This document shows, one piece after another, positions 8,898 through 16,606 of a stretch of 37,426 nt of DNA. The notes under the pieces were generated by a model. It did no database searches, had not been told where the DNA came from, and saw nothing but the letters and a program-made list of their open reading frames with translations. The position numbers were made by a program, and so were the translations under genes. The stretch is from an uncultured Burkholderiales bacterium (lineage in GTDB: Bacteria > Pseudomonadota > Gammaproteobacteria > Burkholderiales > Burkholderiaceae_C). Every line of letters starts with the position of its first letter. The stretch's first letter is position 1. The stretch covers positions 1 through 37,426 of the forward strand of contig CAJAYT010000020.1 of the NCBI GenBank assembly GCA_903949285.1, in the 5' to 3' direction.

Positions 8898-8929
8898 GCC
8901 AAAAACTTTTAGTGAGTCCAGTTTTTTAA

Positions 8930-9739
8930 CTAGGGCTTTATCGCATGGTTCCTTGCCTGCTCGGCCCAAATCTCCCAGGGCCTATCGACAGCACTGTCTA
9001 TGAAGTTTCCAGAGTTAACGCCCTCATCCACGGTGTAGTAATTTACTTTTCCACCCAACTGAATTGCTTGTAGCTGGATTTGTGCGTTTCGTTCTGCGTA
9101 GACGGCGTGGGAGACAGCTACCTTAATGGATTTACCGACAACAGCCATACCGTGTCCGCGCATCAATACAACGCTTGCGTTCCCGAGTTTCTTAGCTAAT
9201 GCACTGCCAAGGTCCTTATTTTTAACCAACATATCGGTTGCACCGCCTGCGGTCTCACGAATCTCAAAAACAGGAATATCCGTAACTAAAAAACCAGCCG
9301 TATTTGACAGTGGCCTCAAAGGAACATCGCTCACACTAAAAGGGATAACGGCGGGCGAATGACTGTGAATAATAGACTGCACATCAGGTCGAACTTTATA
9401 GATTTCGCTGTGTATGAAGCGCTCTCCGTAGGGGGCCATCCCGTTTGGGTTGACAGGGTGATCATCTAGATCGTATTCCAATATGTCTTGGGCCGTTACA
9501 GCTGCAGGCGCCCTGGATCGGGACATGAAATAATGATTTGGATTTTTGACTGAGCGAACGCTTATATGCCCAAAACCGTCCACAACACCTTGATCTGCAA
9601 TGATGTGATTAGCGAGCACAAGGTCCGCAATCCTTTTCTGATCCTCCTCCTCCGGCGTAAGCGCGAAACTAAGTAGAGCAAAGTGCATTAGTAAAATGCC
9701 CAATAAAATTTTGTAGGTTTTTAAATAATTATTTTTCAT
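8930..9739 (-). CDS. Class II aldolase/adducin-family protein with an export signal
   Basis: The 269-residue protein has a full class II aldolase domain (about 35-250). Zinc ligands can be read as H125 and H127 (IIHSHSP) and H196 (RGHGMAVVG), with E112 (HSEIY) in the place of the catalytic glutamate. Members act as fuculose- or ribulose-phosphate aldolases, epimerases or decarboxylases in the cytosol. Here residues 1-27 form a charged then hydrophobic leader (KILLGILLMHFALLSFA) before the domain, which reads as a signal peptide. A periplasmic member would not meet phosphorylated sugars, so a non-phosphorylated substrate is likely. It converges on the kdgK-like gene with 32 nt between them. 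Confidence 0.8.
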   Translation of the reverse strand: MKNNYLKTYKILLGILLMHFALLSFALTPEEEDQKRIADLVLANHIIADQGVVDGFGHISVRSVKNPNHYFMSRSRAPAAVTAQDILEYDLDDHPVNPNGMAPYGERFIHSEIYKVRPDVQSIIHSHSPAVIPFSVSDVPLRPLSNTAGFLVTDIPVFEIRETAGGATDMLVKNKDLGSALAKKLGNASVVLMRGHGMAVVGKSIKVAVSHAVYAERNAQIQLQAIQLGGKVNYYTVDEGVNSGNFIDSAVDRPWEIWAEQARNHAIKP

Positions 9740-9926
9740 TGTGAATTAAATTTCCGAGATGAATATCTTAAAAGTAACTAACTTTTTGCACCTTAGGCCG
9801 CACAAATTATTGAGGCAAATCTTCAGACAAGGGTTAACGTTTCGTTTTTTTGTCTATCGCTCCTGCACCCTTGAAATAATAACCTAAATTCGAAAAAAAT
9901 TAATAGGTAGTTAAATAGTTAAATTT

Positions 9927-11900
9927 TCAGGCGGGACTAAAGAAATAATTGGTCAGGTTAAATACTGCGTAACTGAAAATATAAGCCAAACCAAAAAGGT
10001 AGGTCACCGAGATGATTGGAATTCGCCACCCACCGCTCTCTCGCTTCAGTACTGCCAAAGTTGATAGACACTGAGGCGCAAAAACAAACCAAGTTAACAA
10101 AGACAGTGCCGTGGCAAGACTCCACTGCTGACTAATGATAGGGGCTAGTGCTGAAGACAACCCGTCCTCGCCCATGGAGGTTAGGGAATAAACAGTACCC
10201 AGTGCGCTGATAGCCACTTCCCTGGCTACCATTCCAGGGATCAGAGAAATACAGATCTGCCAATTGAAACCGATCGAGCCTAAGACCTGACTTAAGTAAC
10301 CACCCAAAATTCCCGCAAACGAATTCTCTATTTGAATGGGCTCTCCGGAACTTGGTAATGGAAAGCTGGCTAAGAACCAAATCAAAATGGTCAACAAAAG
10401 TATGTTGCCCCCAACCCGTTTAATAAAAATTACAGCTCTTTGTAAAAGACCAATTAACACGTTCCAAGGATTGGGCCACCTGTAGCGGGGCAATTCCATC
10501 ATTAGGGGACGAGTCTGTTTACCTGCGCGAGTGAGGACTTTGAGCATCCAGGCTACAAAAAGTGCTGCAAAAATACCGGCCAGATACAGGCCAAACATCA
10601 CCAACCCTTGGAGCTCAAAGTAACCACCAACGGTGCGCTGAGGAATAAAAGCACTTATTAACAAACTGTAAACCGGCAACCTCGCTGAACACGTCATCAG
10701 GGGGGCAATGAGCATCGTCACGTACCTGTCCCGCATATTAGGAATGGTTCGCATCGCCATAATGCCTGGAATAGCACACGCAAAGCTTGAGAGAAGTGGA
10801 ATAAAGGATCGACCTGAGAGTCCTACAGAACCCATTAAGCGGTCCAAGAGGTAAGCGGCCCGAGGAAGGTATCCAGATTCTTCGAGGATGAGGATAAACA
10901 AAAACAATATCAATATCTGAGGTAAAAAAGTGATCACGCCCATTGCGCCTGACAGAACTCCGTCAACCACCAAACTTGTCAACCAACCAGGTGCGAAGGT
11001 GCTGATAATTTGATCTTTTAAAAATTCATTCAAATCTTTGATCAAATCCATCGGATAAGTTGACCAGGAAAACATGGCCTGAAAAACCGTAAATAGAATG
11101 GACAACAAAACCAGCGGACCAAACACGGGGTGCAACAAAAATGAATCGAGACGATCGCTGCTCGAGTGGTGCACGATTTGATCGAGTCCGAGCTTTTGCA
11201 AAATACTTTGAACTCTCGCGTGATCTGTTTCAATTTGTTGCAACTGAATTGCTGGATCCTGCGGTTGCTGCGGTTGCTGTGGGTGAGAATCGTTGGAGTC
11301 ACCCTCAATTGTTGAAAGATTGCGTTGAGCGGGGGAACTCTCGGCTCTTGGTGCAACTAGGTCAGCAAATAGAGTACTGAGTGACTCTCTTAATAAGGCG
11401 TCGCCCCCTTTAGCAATCGCAACCGTTGGTACAACCTGCAGACCCAACTCCCTGGAGAGCGCAGGTATATCAATCTCGATACCCCGACTTTTGGCCTCAT
11501 CAACCATGTTCAAAGCAACTACTGTTGGAATTCCCGTTCTTTTGATGGCCAAGACAAAGCGCAAACACATTCTTAGATTGGTCGCATCGATAACGCAGAC
11601 CAATAAATCAGGCTTCCTCTCCCCCTTTGCAACTCCGCGCAAAACATCACACGTAACACGTTCGTCCGGCGTGCGCGGATAAAGACTGTAGGTACCGGGT
11701 AGATCAAGGACACGTAGGCTCTTTTGGTGATCGAGTGTTAATTTCCCCTCCTTACGCTCTACGGTCACGCCCGCGTAATTAGCGACATGCTGTTTGCCCC
11801 CAGTCAACCGATTGAATAGCGCGGTTTTTCCGCAGTTGGGATTTCCAACCAACGCAACCAATTTCCCGTGGGGGTGAAAGTGAATAATGGATTCGGTCAT
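9927..11900 (-). CDS. feoB: Ferrous iron transporter FeoB
   Basis: The 657-residue protein has an N-terminal G domain with G1 GNPNCGKT (19-26), G3 DLPG (66-69) and G4 NMVD (131-134). A regulatory helical region follows, then a polytopic membrane domain with two Gate-like segments (SGRSFIPLLSSFACAIPGIM and its partner near GMVAREVAISALGTVY). It imports Fe2+ across the inner membrane. A glutamine/proline-rich linker (about 203-222, QQPQQPQ) separates the cytosolic and membrane parts. It lacks the long C-terminal part of the E. coli protein (about 770 residues), which is common in other bacteria. FeoA is 54 nt upstream, and a Fur box lies upstream of both. Confidence 0.95.
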   Translation of the reverse strand: MTESIIHFHPHGKLVALVGNPNCGKTALFNRLTGGKQHVANYAGVTVERKEGKLTLDHQKSLRVLDLPGTYSLYPRTPDERVTCDVLRGVAKGERKPDLLVCVIDATNLRMCLRFVLAIKRTGIPTVVALNMVDEAKSRGIEIDIPALSRELGLQVVPTVAIAKGGDALLRESLSTLFADLVAPRAESSPAQRNLSTIEGDSNDSHPQQPQQPQDPAIQLQQIETDHARVQSILQKLGLDQIVHHSSSDRLDSFLLHPVFGPLVLLSILFTVFQAMFSWSTYPMDLIKDLNEFLKDQIISTFAPGWLTSLVVDGVLSGAMGVITFLPQILILFLFILILEESGYLPRAAYLLDRLMGSVGLSGRSFIPLLSSFACAIPGIMAMRTIPNMRDRYVTMLIAPLMTCSARLPVYSLLISAFIPQRTVGGYFELQGLVMFGLYLAGIFAALFVAWMLKVLTRAGKQTRPLMMELPRYRWPNPWNVLIGLLQRAVIFIKRVGGNILLLTILIWFLASFPLPSSGEPIQIENSFAGILGGYLSQVLGSIGFNWQICISLIPGMVAREVAISALGTVYSLTSMGEDGLSSALAPIISQQWSLATALSLLTWFVFAPQCLSTLAVLKRESGGWRIPIISVTYLFGLAYIFSYAVFNLTNYFFSPA

Positions 11901-11954
11901 AAGAGATGGAACTGCTGAATGTTTAAGCTCAGCGTTACGCCGCCAAGGCGGGCA

Positions 11955-12209
11955 TTAAGAAGAAACCATTTCTACGCCAATGGTTCGTGCTTCAGCCTTT
12001 CTAAGCGCAAAAGTAGAAGACCCAACACGAACAACCATGGGGTCAGAGCCCGGCATAGTCCGCCTTAAGAGCATCACGGACTCACCTTTGATAAACCCCA
12101 ATTCAAACAATTGACGCATTCTTTCCTGGTCCGAATGGGTGGCTTGCTCACAATGGAGTTGCGATATCCGGTATTTCTGATTTGCTATCGCATGGTCAAG
12201 AGTTAACAT
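11955..12209 (-). CDS. feoA: FeoA, small SH3-like partner of FeoB
   Basis: The protein is 84 residues from the ATG at 12209, which has AGGA about 6 nt upstream. An earlier in-frame ATG at 12245 would add 12 residues that do not belong to the family. The sequence MRQLFELGFIKGESVMLLRR, then PMVVRVGSSTFALRKAEARTIGVE, is the standard FeoA fold (SH3-like beta-barrel). It acts in the cytosol to support FeoB-dependent ferrous iron uptake. It is the first gene of feoAB, about 55 nt downstream of a Fur box. There is no feoC. Confidence 0.92.
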   Translation of the reverse strand: MLTLDHAIANQKYRISQLHCEQATHSDQERMRQLFELGFIKGESVMLLRRTMPGSDPMVVRVGSSTFALRKAEARTIGVEMVSS

Positions 12210-12264
12210 ACAAATCCTGGACTGAGAGCTTTTAAGGTTGAACACCTGTGAATTAGGCCTGATT

Positions 12265-12283
12265 ATAAATGAGAATCATTACT
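12265..12283 (-). promoter_or_regulatory. Fur box upstream of feoAB
   Basis: Bases 12265-12283 match the classical 19-bp Fur consensus at 13 of 19 positions, including the core TGAGAATCATTA (12270-12281). It lies upstream of feoA and should repress feoAB when iron is replete. Confidence 0.75.
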
Positions 12284-12451
12284 ATTTGGAGCTTTTTCAG
12301 TCATCAATACGCGAATATGTGCATCCCGTCGGGGCTCTCAATCGCCAAATGAAACTTCAGCCCGCTTAATTCTGGATTTGATTTTCCGAAAAATCATGGC
12401 CGGCAACTAGGCCGAAGTAAAATCTCGTTTATTTAGCAGGATTTCACCGAA

Positions 12452-14485
12452 ATGACGCAGCCCCCCTCCCCTGAAATGGCCAAAGATATGGCTAACGCAA
12501 TACGAATGTTGGCTGTAGACGCAGTTGAGAAAGCAAAATCGGGGCATCCAGGTGCGCCAATGGGAATGGCGGATATTTCAGAAGTACTTTGGAATCGCCA
12601 CCTGCGTCATAACCCAAAAAATCCTCACTGGCCTAACCGTGACCGCTTCGTGCTATCGAACGGCCATGGATCGATGCTCATTTATGCACTTTTGCACCTC
12701 ACGGGCTATGATCTATCTATTGATGACTTAAAACAGTTCCGCCAACTCCACAGCAAAACCCCGGGGCATCCTGAGGTTGGAATCACACCGGGTGTTGAGA
12801 CGACAACTGGCCCGCTTGGACAGGGAATTGCAAACGCTGTGGGCATGGCCCTCGCCGAGAAACTGCTCAGTGACGAATTTAACGAAGTAGTGGATGGTCA
12901 ACACTTAAATATTGTGGACCACTTCACTTATGCGTTCTTAGGCGACGGCTGCCTAATGGAGGGCATCAGTCATGAGGTTTGCTCACTTGCAGGGACACTT
13001 AGACTGTCTAAACTAATATTCCTTTATGATGACAACGGTATATCAATCGATGGACATGTTGAAGGGTGGTTCAACGATGACACGCCTAAACGCTTTGAGG
13101 CCTACGGTTGGAACGTGATCCCCCATATTGACGGTCATAACCCACAAGCCATTGATCAGGCAATATTACAAGCACAAAGCCAAGCAAATCATGACGACGG
13201 TCGTCCAACGTTGATTTGTTGTAAGACAGTCATTGGCAAAGGAGCTCCCAACAAAGGAGGATCTCATGATGTCCACGGATCTGCACTAGGTGCAGCTGAG
13301 GTTGCCGCAACCCGCGCAGCACTGAACTGGCCTCATGAACCATTTGTTATCCCCGCACCAATAAAAGCCTCTTGGGACGCGACTGAGCGGGGCAAGCATC
13401 ATGAGGAGCGCTGGCAAAAAGTAATGAATGCCTACCGCACTCATTTCCCTGCTAAAGCGCTTGAGTTTGATCGCCGAATGAATGGCTTACTTGGAGATGC
13501 TTTTGCGGGCAACTTAAAAACACTTTGCGAAACTATCGCTGCGAAAGCCGATCCCGTTGCTACTCGCAAAGCAAGCCAAAACGCGTTAGACCTGCTTGCG
13601 CCTTTGGTGCCCGAGTTCTTCGGTGGAAGCGCAGACCTTACAGGCTCTAACCTCACCAACTTCAAGGGATGCAAGACCGCTAAGCGCGATCAGTGGGGAA
13701 ACCACATGTCCTACGGGGTGAGAGAGTTTGGTATGGCGGGAATCATGAACGGTGTCGCCCTGCACGGTGGGTACATACCTTATGGAGGCACCTTCCTCAC
13801 CTTCAGCGATTACAGTCGAAATGCAATTCGCATGGCCGCACTGATGAAGCTTAGAGTCATTCATGTGATGACCCATGACTCCATCGGACTCGGGGAAGAC
13901 GGACCAACACACCAAAGCGTGGAGCATATTCCTTCCCTGCGCTTGATACCGGGTCTAGATGTTTGGCGACCTGCAGATGGACTTGAGACACTGGTAGCTT
14001 GGGCCGCATCTGTACAAAGACAGGACGGTCCCTCACTGTTGGCACTTTCTAGACAAAACTTACCACGCCTACTGGATCAAGCCAGCTCTGAGGCTGATAT
14101 TCGCAAAGGTGGGTACGTCTTAAACGACATGAAGGGCGCAAAAGCAGTGATCATAGCCACTGGCTCTGAGACCTCTATTGCTATTCAAGCCCAATCAAAT
14201 TTGGCCCAGGCCGGTATAGCAACTCGCGTTGTATCCATGCCTTGTACCAATATATTTGATCGACAAACTACGCAGTATCAAAAGAGTGTGATTCCAACTG
14301 AGCTACCTGCCGTTGCAATAGAGGCAGCGCAACCTGACTTCTGGCATAAGTACGTCGGCAGAGCCGGACATGTAATTGGCCTATCAACATTTGGTGAGTC
14401 GGCTCCCGCAGGTGATCTGTATAAACACTTCAAAATAACGGCCTCTGCCGTTGAAGACTCAGTTAAAGCACTGATCGCTCTTTAA
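12452..14485 (+). CDS. tkt: Transketolase
   Basis: The 677-residue thiamine-diphosphate enzyme moves two-carbon units between ketose and aldose phosphates in the pentose phosphate pathway. It shows [19 protein letters not shown] (29-47), the ThDP/Mg motif beginning at G164-D165-G166 (GDGCLMEG) and an N-containing DDNGISIDG. The pyrimidine domain has [10 protein letters not shown] and [16 protein letters not shown], and the C-terminal domain follows. Length and order match TktA. The start has AGCAGGA upstream. No gap gene follows, unlike many beta- and gammaproteobacteria. The transcript probably ends at a hairpin 16 nt past the stop. Confidence 0.96.
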   Translation: MTQPPSPEMAKDMANAIRMLAVDAVEKAKSGHPGAPMGMADISEVLWNRHLRHNPKNPHWPNRDRFVLSNGHGSMLIYALLHLTGYDLSIDDLKQFRQLHSKTPGHPEVGITPGVETTTGPLGQGIANAVGMALAEKLLSDEFNEVVDGQHLNIVDHFTYAFLGDGCLMEGISHEVCSLAGTLRLSKLIFLYDDNGISIDGHVEGWFNDDTPKRFEAYGWNVIPHIDGHNPQAIDQAILQAQSQANHDDGRPTLICCKTVIGKGAPNKGGSHDVHGSALGAAEVAATRAALNWPHEPFVIPAPIKASWDATERGKHHEERWQKVMNAYRTHFPAKALEFDRRMNGLLGDAFAGNLKTLCETIAAKADPVATRKASQNALDLLAPLVPEFFGGSADLTGSNLTNFKGCKTAKRDQWGNHMSYGVREFGMAGIMNGVALHGGYIPYGGTFLTFSDYSRNAIRMAALMKLRVIHVMTHDSIGLGEDGPTHQSVEHIPSLRLIPGLDVWRPADGLETLVAWAASVQRQDGPSLLALSRQNLPRLLDQASSEADIRKGGYVLNDMKGAKAVIIATGSETSIAIQAQSNLAQAGIATRVVSMPCTNIFDRQTTQYQKSVIPTELPAVAIEAAQPDFWHKYVGRAGHVIGLSTFGESAPAGDLYKHFKITASAVEDSVKALIAL

Positions 14486-14500
14486 GGGCGTTATGGGTAG

Positions 14501-14537
14501 TTCCAGAGTGAATCCTTTTATTTGATTCACCCTGGAA
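14501..14537. terminator. Shared hairpin terminator between tkt and the FKBP gene
   Basis: A 14-bp stem with one mismatch pairs TTCCAGAGTGAATC with GATTCACCCTGGAA around a 9-nt loop. It sits in the 75-nt gap between the converging genes and can serve both, though the T-tracts are weak. Confidence 0.65.
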
Positions 14538-14560
14538 TGAGTAAGCCCTGAACTTTTACA

Positions 14561-15175
14561 TCAGTTAACGCCAAACAACTCCACTTCGAACATCAGTGTT
14601 GCATTAGGTGGAATGACGCCTCCTGCTCCTCTGGCGCCATACCCCATCTCTGGAGGTATGAGCAAAGTCCTTTTGCCGCCGATTTTCATACCTGCAAAAC
14701 CCTCATCCCAGCCTCGAATTACATGTCCTTGACCAAGTGGAAAATTAAAGGTCTGCCCCCTATCTACGGAGCTGTCAAACTTTTGCCCTTTTAGATCAGG
14801 GGCATTGGTATCTATTAACCAGCCTGTGTAATGAACGCTAACGTCGGCACCAGGAAAGGCCTCATTACCGTGTCCGACGACCGTATCGATCTTGTGAAAC
14901 AAGTTCAGATCCAGTGAAGAGAGGGATTGAACAGAGTTTGAGTCGTGATGGCTAAGACTATCACCGTGAGAGTGATTGTGATCGTGGGAGTGATCATCAT
15001 GTGAGTGCGAGTCGTGCCCCCCTGAGACAGCGTCATGGCTGGACTGGGTGCTTGATGAATCATGATTTGACTTTCCTTGGAAAAAGGAAGAAAAAATCTC
15101 AGATACACGGTGAAAAAGGCGTTGAAAAATATTTTGATCCACGGTAGATTTTCTCGTTAAACATAAAGCGATCAT
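14561..15175 (-). CDS. FKBP-type peptidyl-prolyl isomerase with a histidine-rich N-terminal segment
   Basis: The 204-residue protein has a C-terminal FKBP domain (about 95-204) with [36 protein letters not shown] and [30 protein letters not shown]. This is a complete active site for cis-trans prolyl isomerisation. Residues 47-77 form a histidine/aspartate-rich stretch with 11 histidines (for example [16 protein letters not shown]), likely to bind Ni, Zn or Cu. The SlyD chaperone also combines FKBP and histidines, but there the histidines are at the C-terminus. The ATG start has no clear Shine-Dalgarno; a GTG at 15142 (residue 12) is an alternative start. No secretion signal is convincing. Confidence 0.85.
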   Translation of the reverse strand: MIALCLTRKSTVDQNIFQRLFHRVSEIFSSFFQGKSNHDSSSTQSSHDAVSGGHDSHSHDDHSHDHNHSHGDSLSHHDSNSVQSLSSLDLNLFHKIDTVVGHGNEAFPGADVSVHYTGWLIDTNAPDLKGQKFDSSVDRGQTFNFPLGQGHVIRGWDEGFAGMKIGGKRTLLIPPEMGYGARGAGGVIPPNATLMFEVELFGVN

Positions 15176-15524
15176 TATAGTTAAGTAAGAATGGGCTAAC
15201 TGTTCACACTTTTAATCGCAATAGACAAGTAAAAATAAAACCAGGGTTTGCAAAATAAATATTCAATAGCAATCCTCTTTAGCAAACTGAGTACCTTGAA
15301 TTTGAAAAATTTAGAAACGCAATCGAGAGTATTTAAAAACCAATAAGTGCTCAATTGAAATCGGTTAGAGAGCGTTAATTTGAATTAATTAAATTGCTTG
15401 TAGACATGGAACCTATTTTCGTTATATGATTGGGGGTAATTACCTAGACGGCATGCGCTACTCAAAGATCTTGACGACTTACAAGTTCTACCGATCTAGT
15501 GATCTAAAAACAAGGAAAGTTATT

Positions 15525-15788
15525 TTGAACGCGGAACTAGAAAACATCTTAGAAATCACAAGTTCTAATGTATACGAGGGAATTGAAGTTAACGACACGT
15601 CTGATATGCAGCGAAAGTCTCAAATCGTAAAAGACCTGATCAAGCTCATCAACGCCAAACAACTCGCCCCTGAAGCGGCAGCCCAATTACTTGAAGTGGA
15701 TCTGGCCCATCTTTTACGCATCAAACGTGGACAATTCAGAGAAATTAGCGAGGCCAAGCTACTAGATATGCTCAAGAAACTTGGCTAA
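15525..15788 (+). CDS. Small XRE/HTH_37-like DNA-binding protein (orphan antitoxin type)
   Basis: The 87-residue protein reads from a TTG at 15525 preceded by AAGGAA at good spacing. The frame is open to an ATG at 15426, but the extra 33 residues do not resemble the family and lack a ribosome site. The sequence has ITSSNVYEGIEV near the start and a helix-turn-helix, KQLAPEAAAQLLEVDLAHLLRIKRG, towards the end. This is the layout of HigA/HTH_37 antitoxins (SGNVFEDLG, then an XRE HTH). Such genes usually accompany a RelE/HigB toxin, but none is readable next to it. It could be an orphan antitoxin or a stand-alone regulator of the neighbouring TonB system. Confidence 0.65.
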   Translation: MNAELENILEITSSNVYEGIEVNDTSDMQRKSQIVKDLIKLINAKQLAPEAAAQLLEVDLAHLLRIKRGQFREISEAKLLDMLKKLG

Positions 15789-15928
15789 GCTAACACGCAT
15801 GAATTGATTCGTTTGCTCGGCTCATTTCTTTATGATTTAAAATCACGTTACCGGGCCTTGCTTCACCCAGAAACTCATAGTTAATCGCCCAAGCTAGTGG
15901 CTCGTAACGAGTAATACATAAAGAGTTC

Positions 15929-16444
15929 ATGCAAAAACTAAGATTGATGGCGAATAGAGACAAACGCTCAAGTTGCTCTCAAGCGATTTGGACGATTTCG
16001 GTCCTTGCATTAACCTTTTGTTTGTTAGCTTCCCAATATTTAGGATTCTCTCACGGGCTATATCACTCTGGCTTAACTCGCCTCCCGACCCAACTTGACC
16101 AACATATCAGCACCTCTTTAAGTGGATCCATATTTGAACCCAGTACGCAGCACGCTTTAGAAAATTCAAATGGTCTTCAACAATTATTAGATTCTCATTT
16201 CGGTTATTTGGCCTCTGAAGTATGCGGCACTTCTAATTATTCAAATGTTCAGTGCTCGAACCAGGAAAAGCAAAGCTGTAATTTATTTGATGCATTAATG
16301 TACGGTGTTTGCCTTGGTGCAAGTATTTTTATACTATTACTTGCAAGATATTCCTTTGCACTTACTCAACCCCGTCCCATTTACTGGGCGCAGCTACTAC
16401 CCAATTGGATTTATCAATCCAGAGCTCCCCCAATCTTCAATTAA
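15929..16444 (+). CDS. Hypothetical membrane-anchored protein upstream of a TonB receptor (DUF2946-like pattern)
   Basis: The 171-residue protein has a hydrophobic segment near the N-terminus (IWTISVLALTFCLLASQYLG, about 20-39), a periplasmic middle and a second hydrophobic segment (ALMYGVCLGASIFILLLARYSF, about 120-141). After the first segment comes a histidine pattern (FSHGLYHSG); a CNLFDAL motif precedes the second. Short betaproteobacterial proteins with a membrane segment, histidines and a C-x-x-FDxL motif are known to me beside TonB-dependent receptors and are often labelled DUF2946. I suspect membership but cannot confirm it. It lies 162 nt before the receptor gene on the same strand and may bind a metal or be co-expressed with the receptor. 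Its function is unknown. Confidence 0.6.
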   Translation: MQKLRLMANRDKRSSCSQAIWTISVLALTFCLLASQYLGFSHGLYHSGLTRLPTQLDQHISTSLSGSIFEPSTQHALENSNGLQQLLDSHFGYLASEVCGTSNYSNVQCSNQEKQSCNLFDALMYGVCLGASIFILLLARYSFALTQPRPIYWAQLLPNWIYQSRAPPIFN

Positions 16445-16606
16445 AGCAAATTCGCGGATCTGTATTCAATCAATTTCTAATAATTGATTGAGCTTTTAAA
16501 ATCTTATTAGATATTTATTTGTTTTTATACATTTCCACTATTTCCCATAGGTACGCTTGAATCCATACGGTGAATAAGCGTCGCCCTTCCGAAATGAGTA
16601 TGAATT

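Noticed and set aside
11940..11951. CCGCC-AA-GGCGG between feoA and feoB as a terminator
   Set aside because: The stem is too short with a 2-nt loop, there is no T-run, and feoAB should be cotranscribed.
12360..12420. GGCC repeats upstream of tkt as a riboswitch
   Set aside because: Only short complementary stretches are present, with no conserved riboswitch core.
15176..15425. Toxin gene before the HTH protein
   Set aside because: All frames are broken by stops; only a seven-codon frame begins near 15405.
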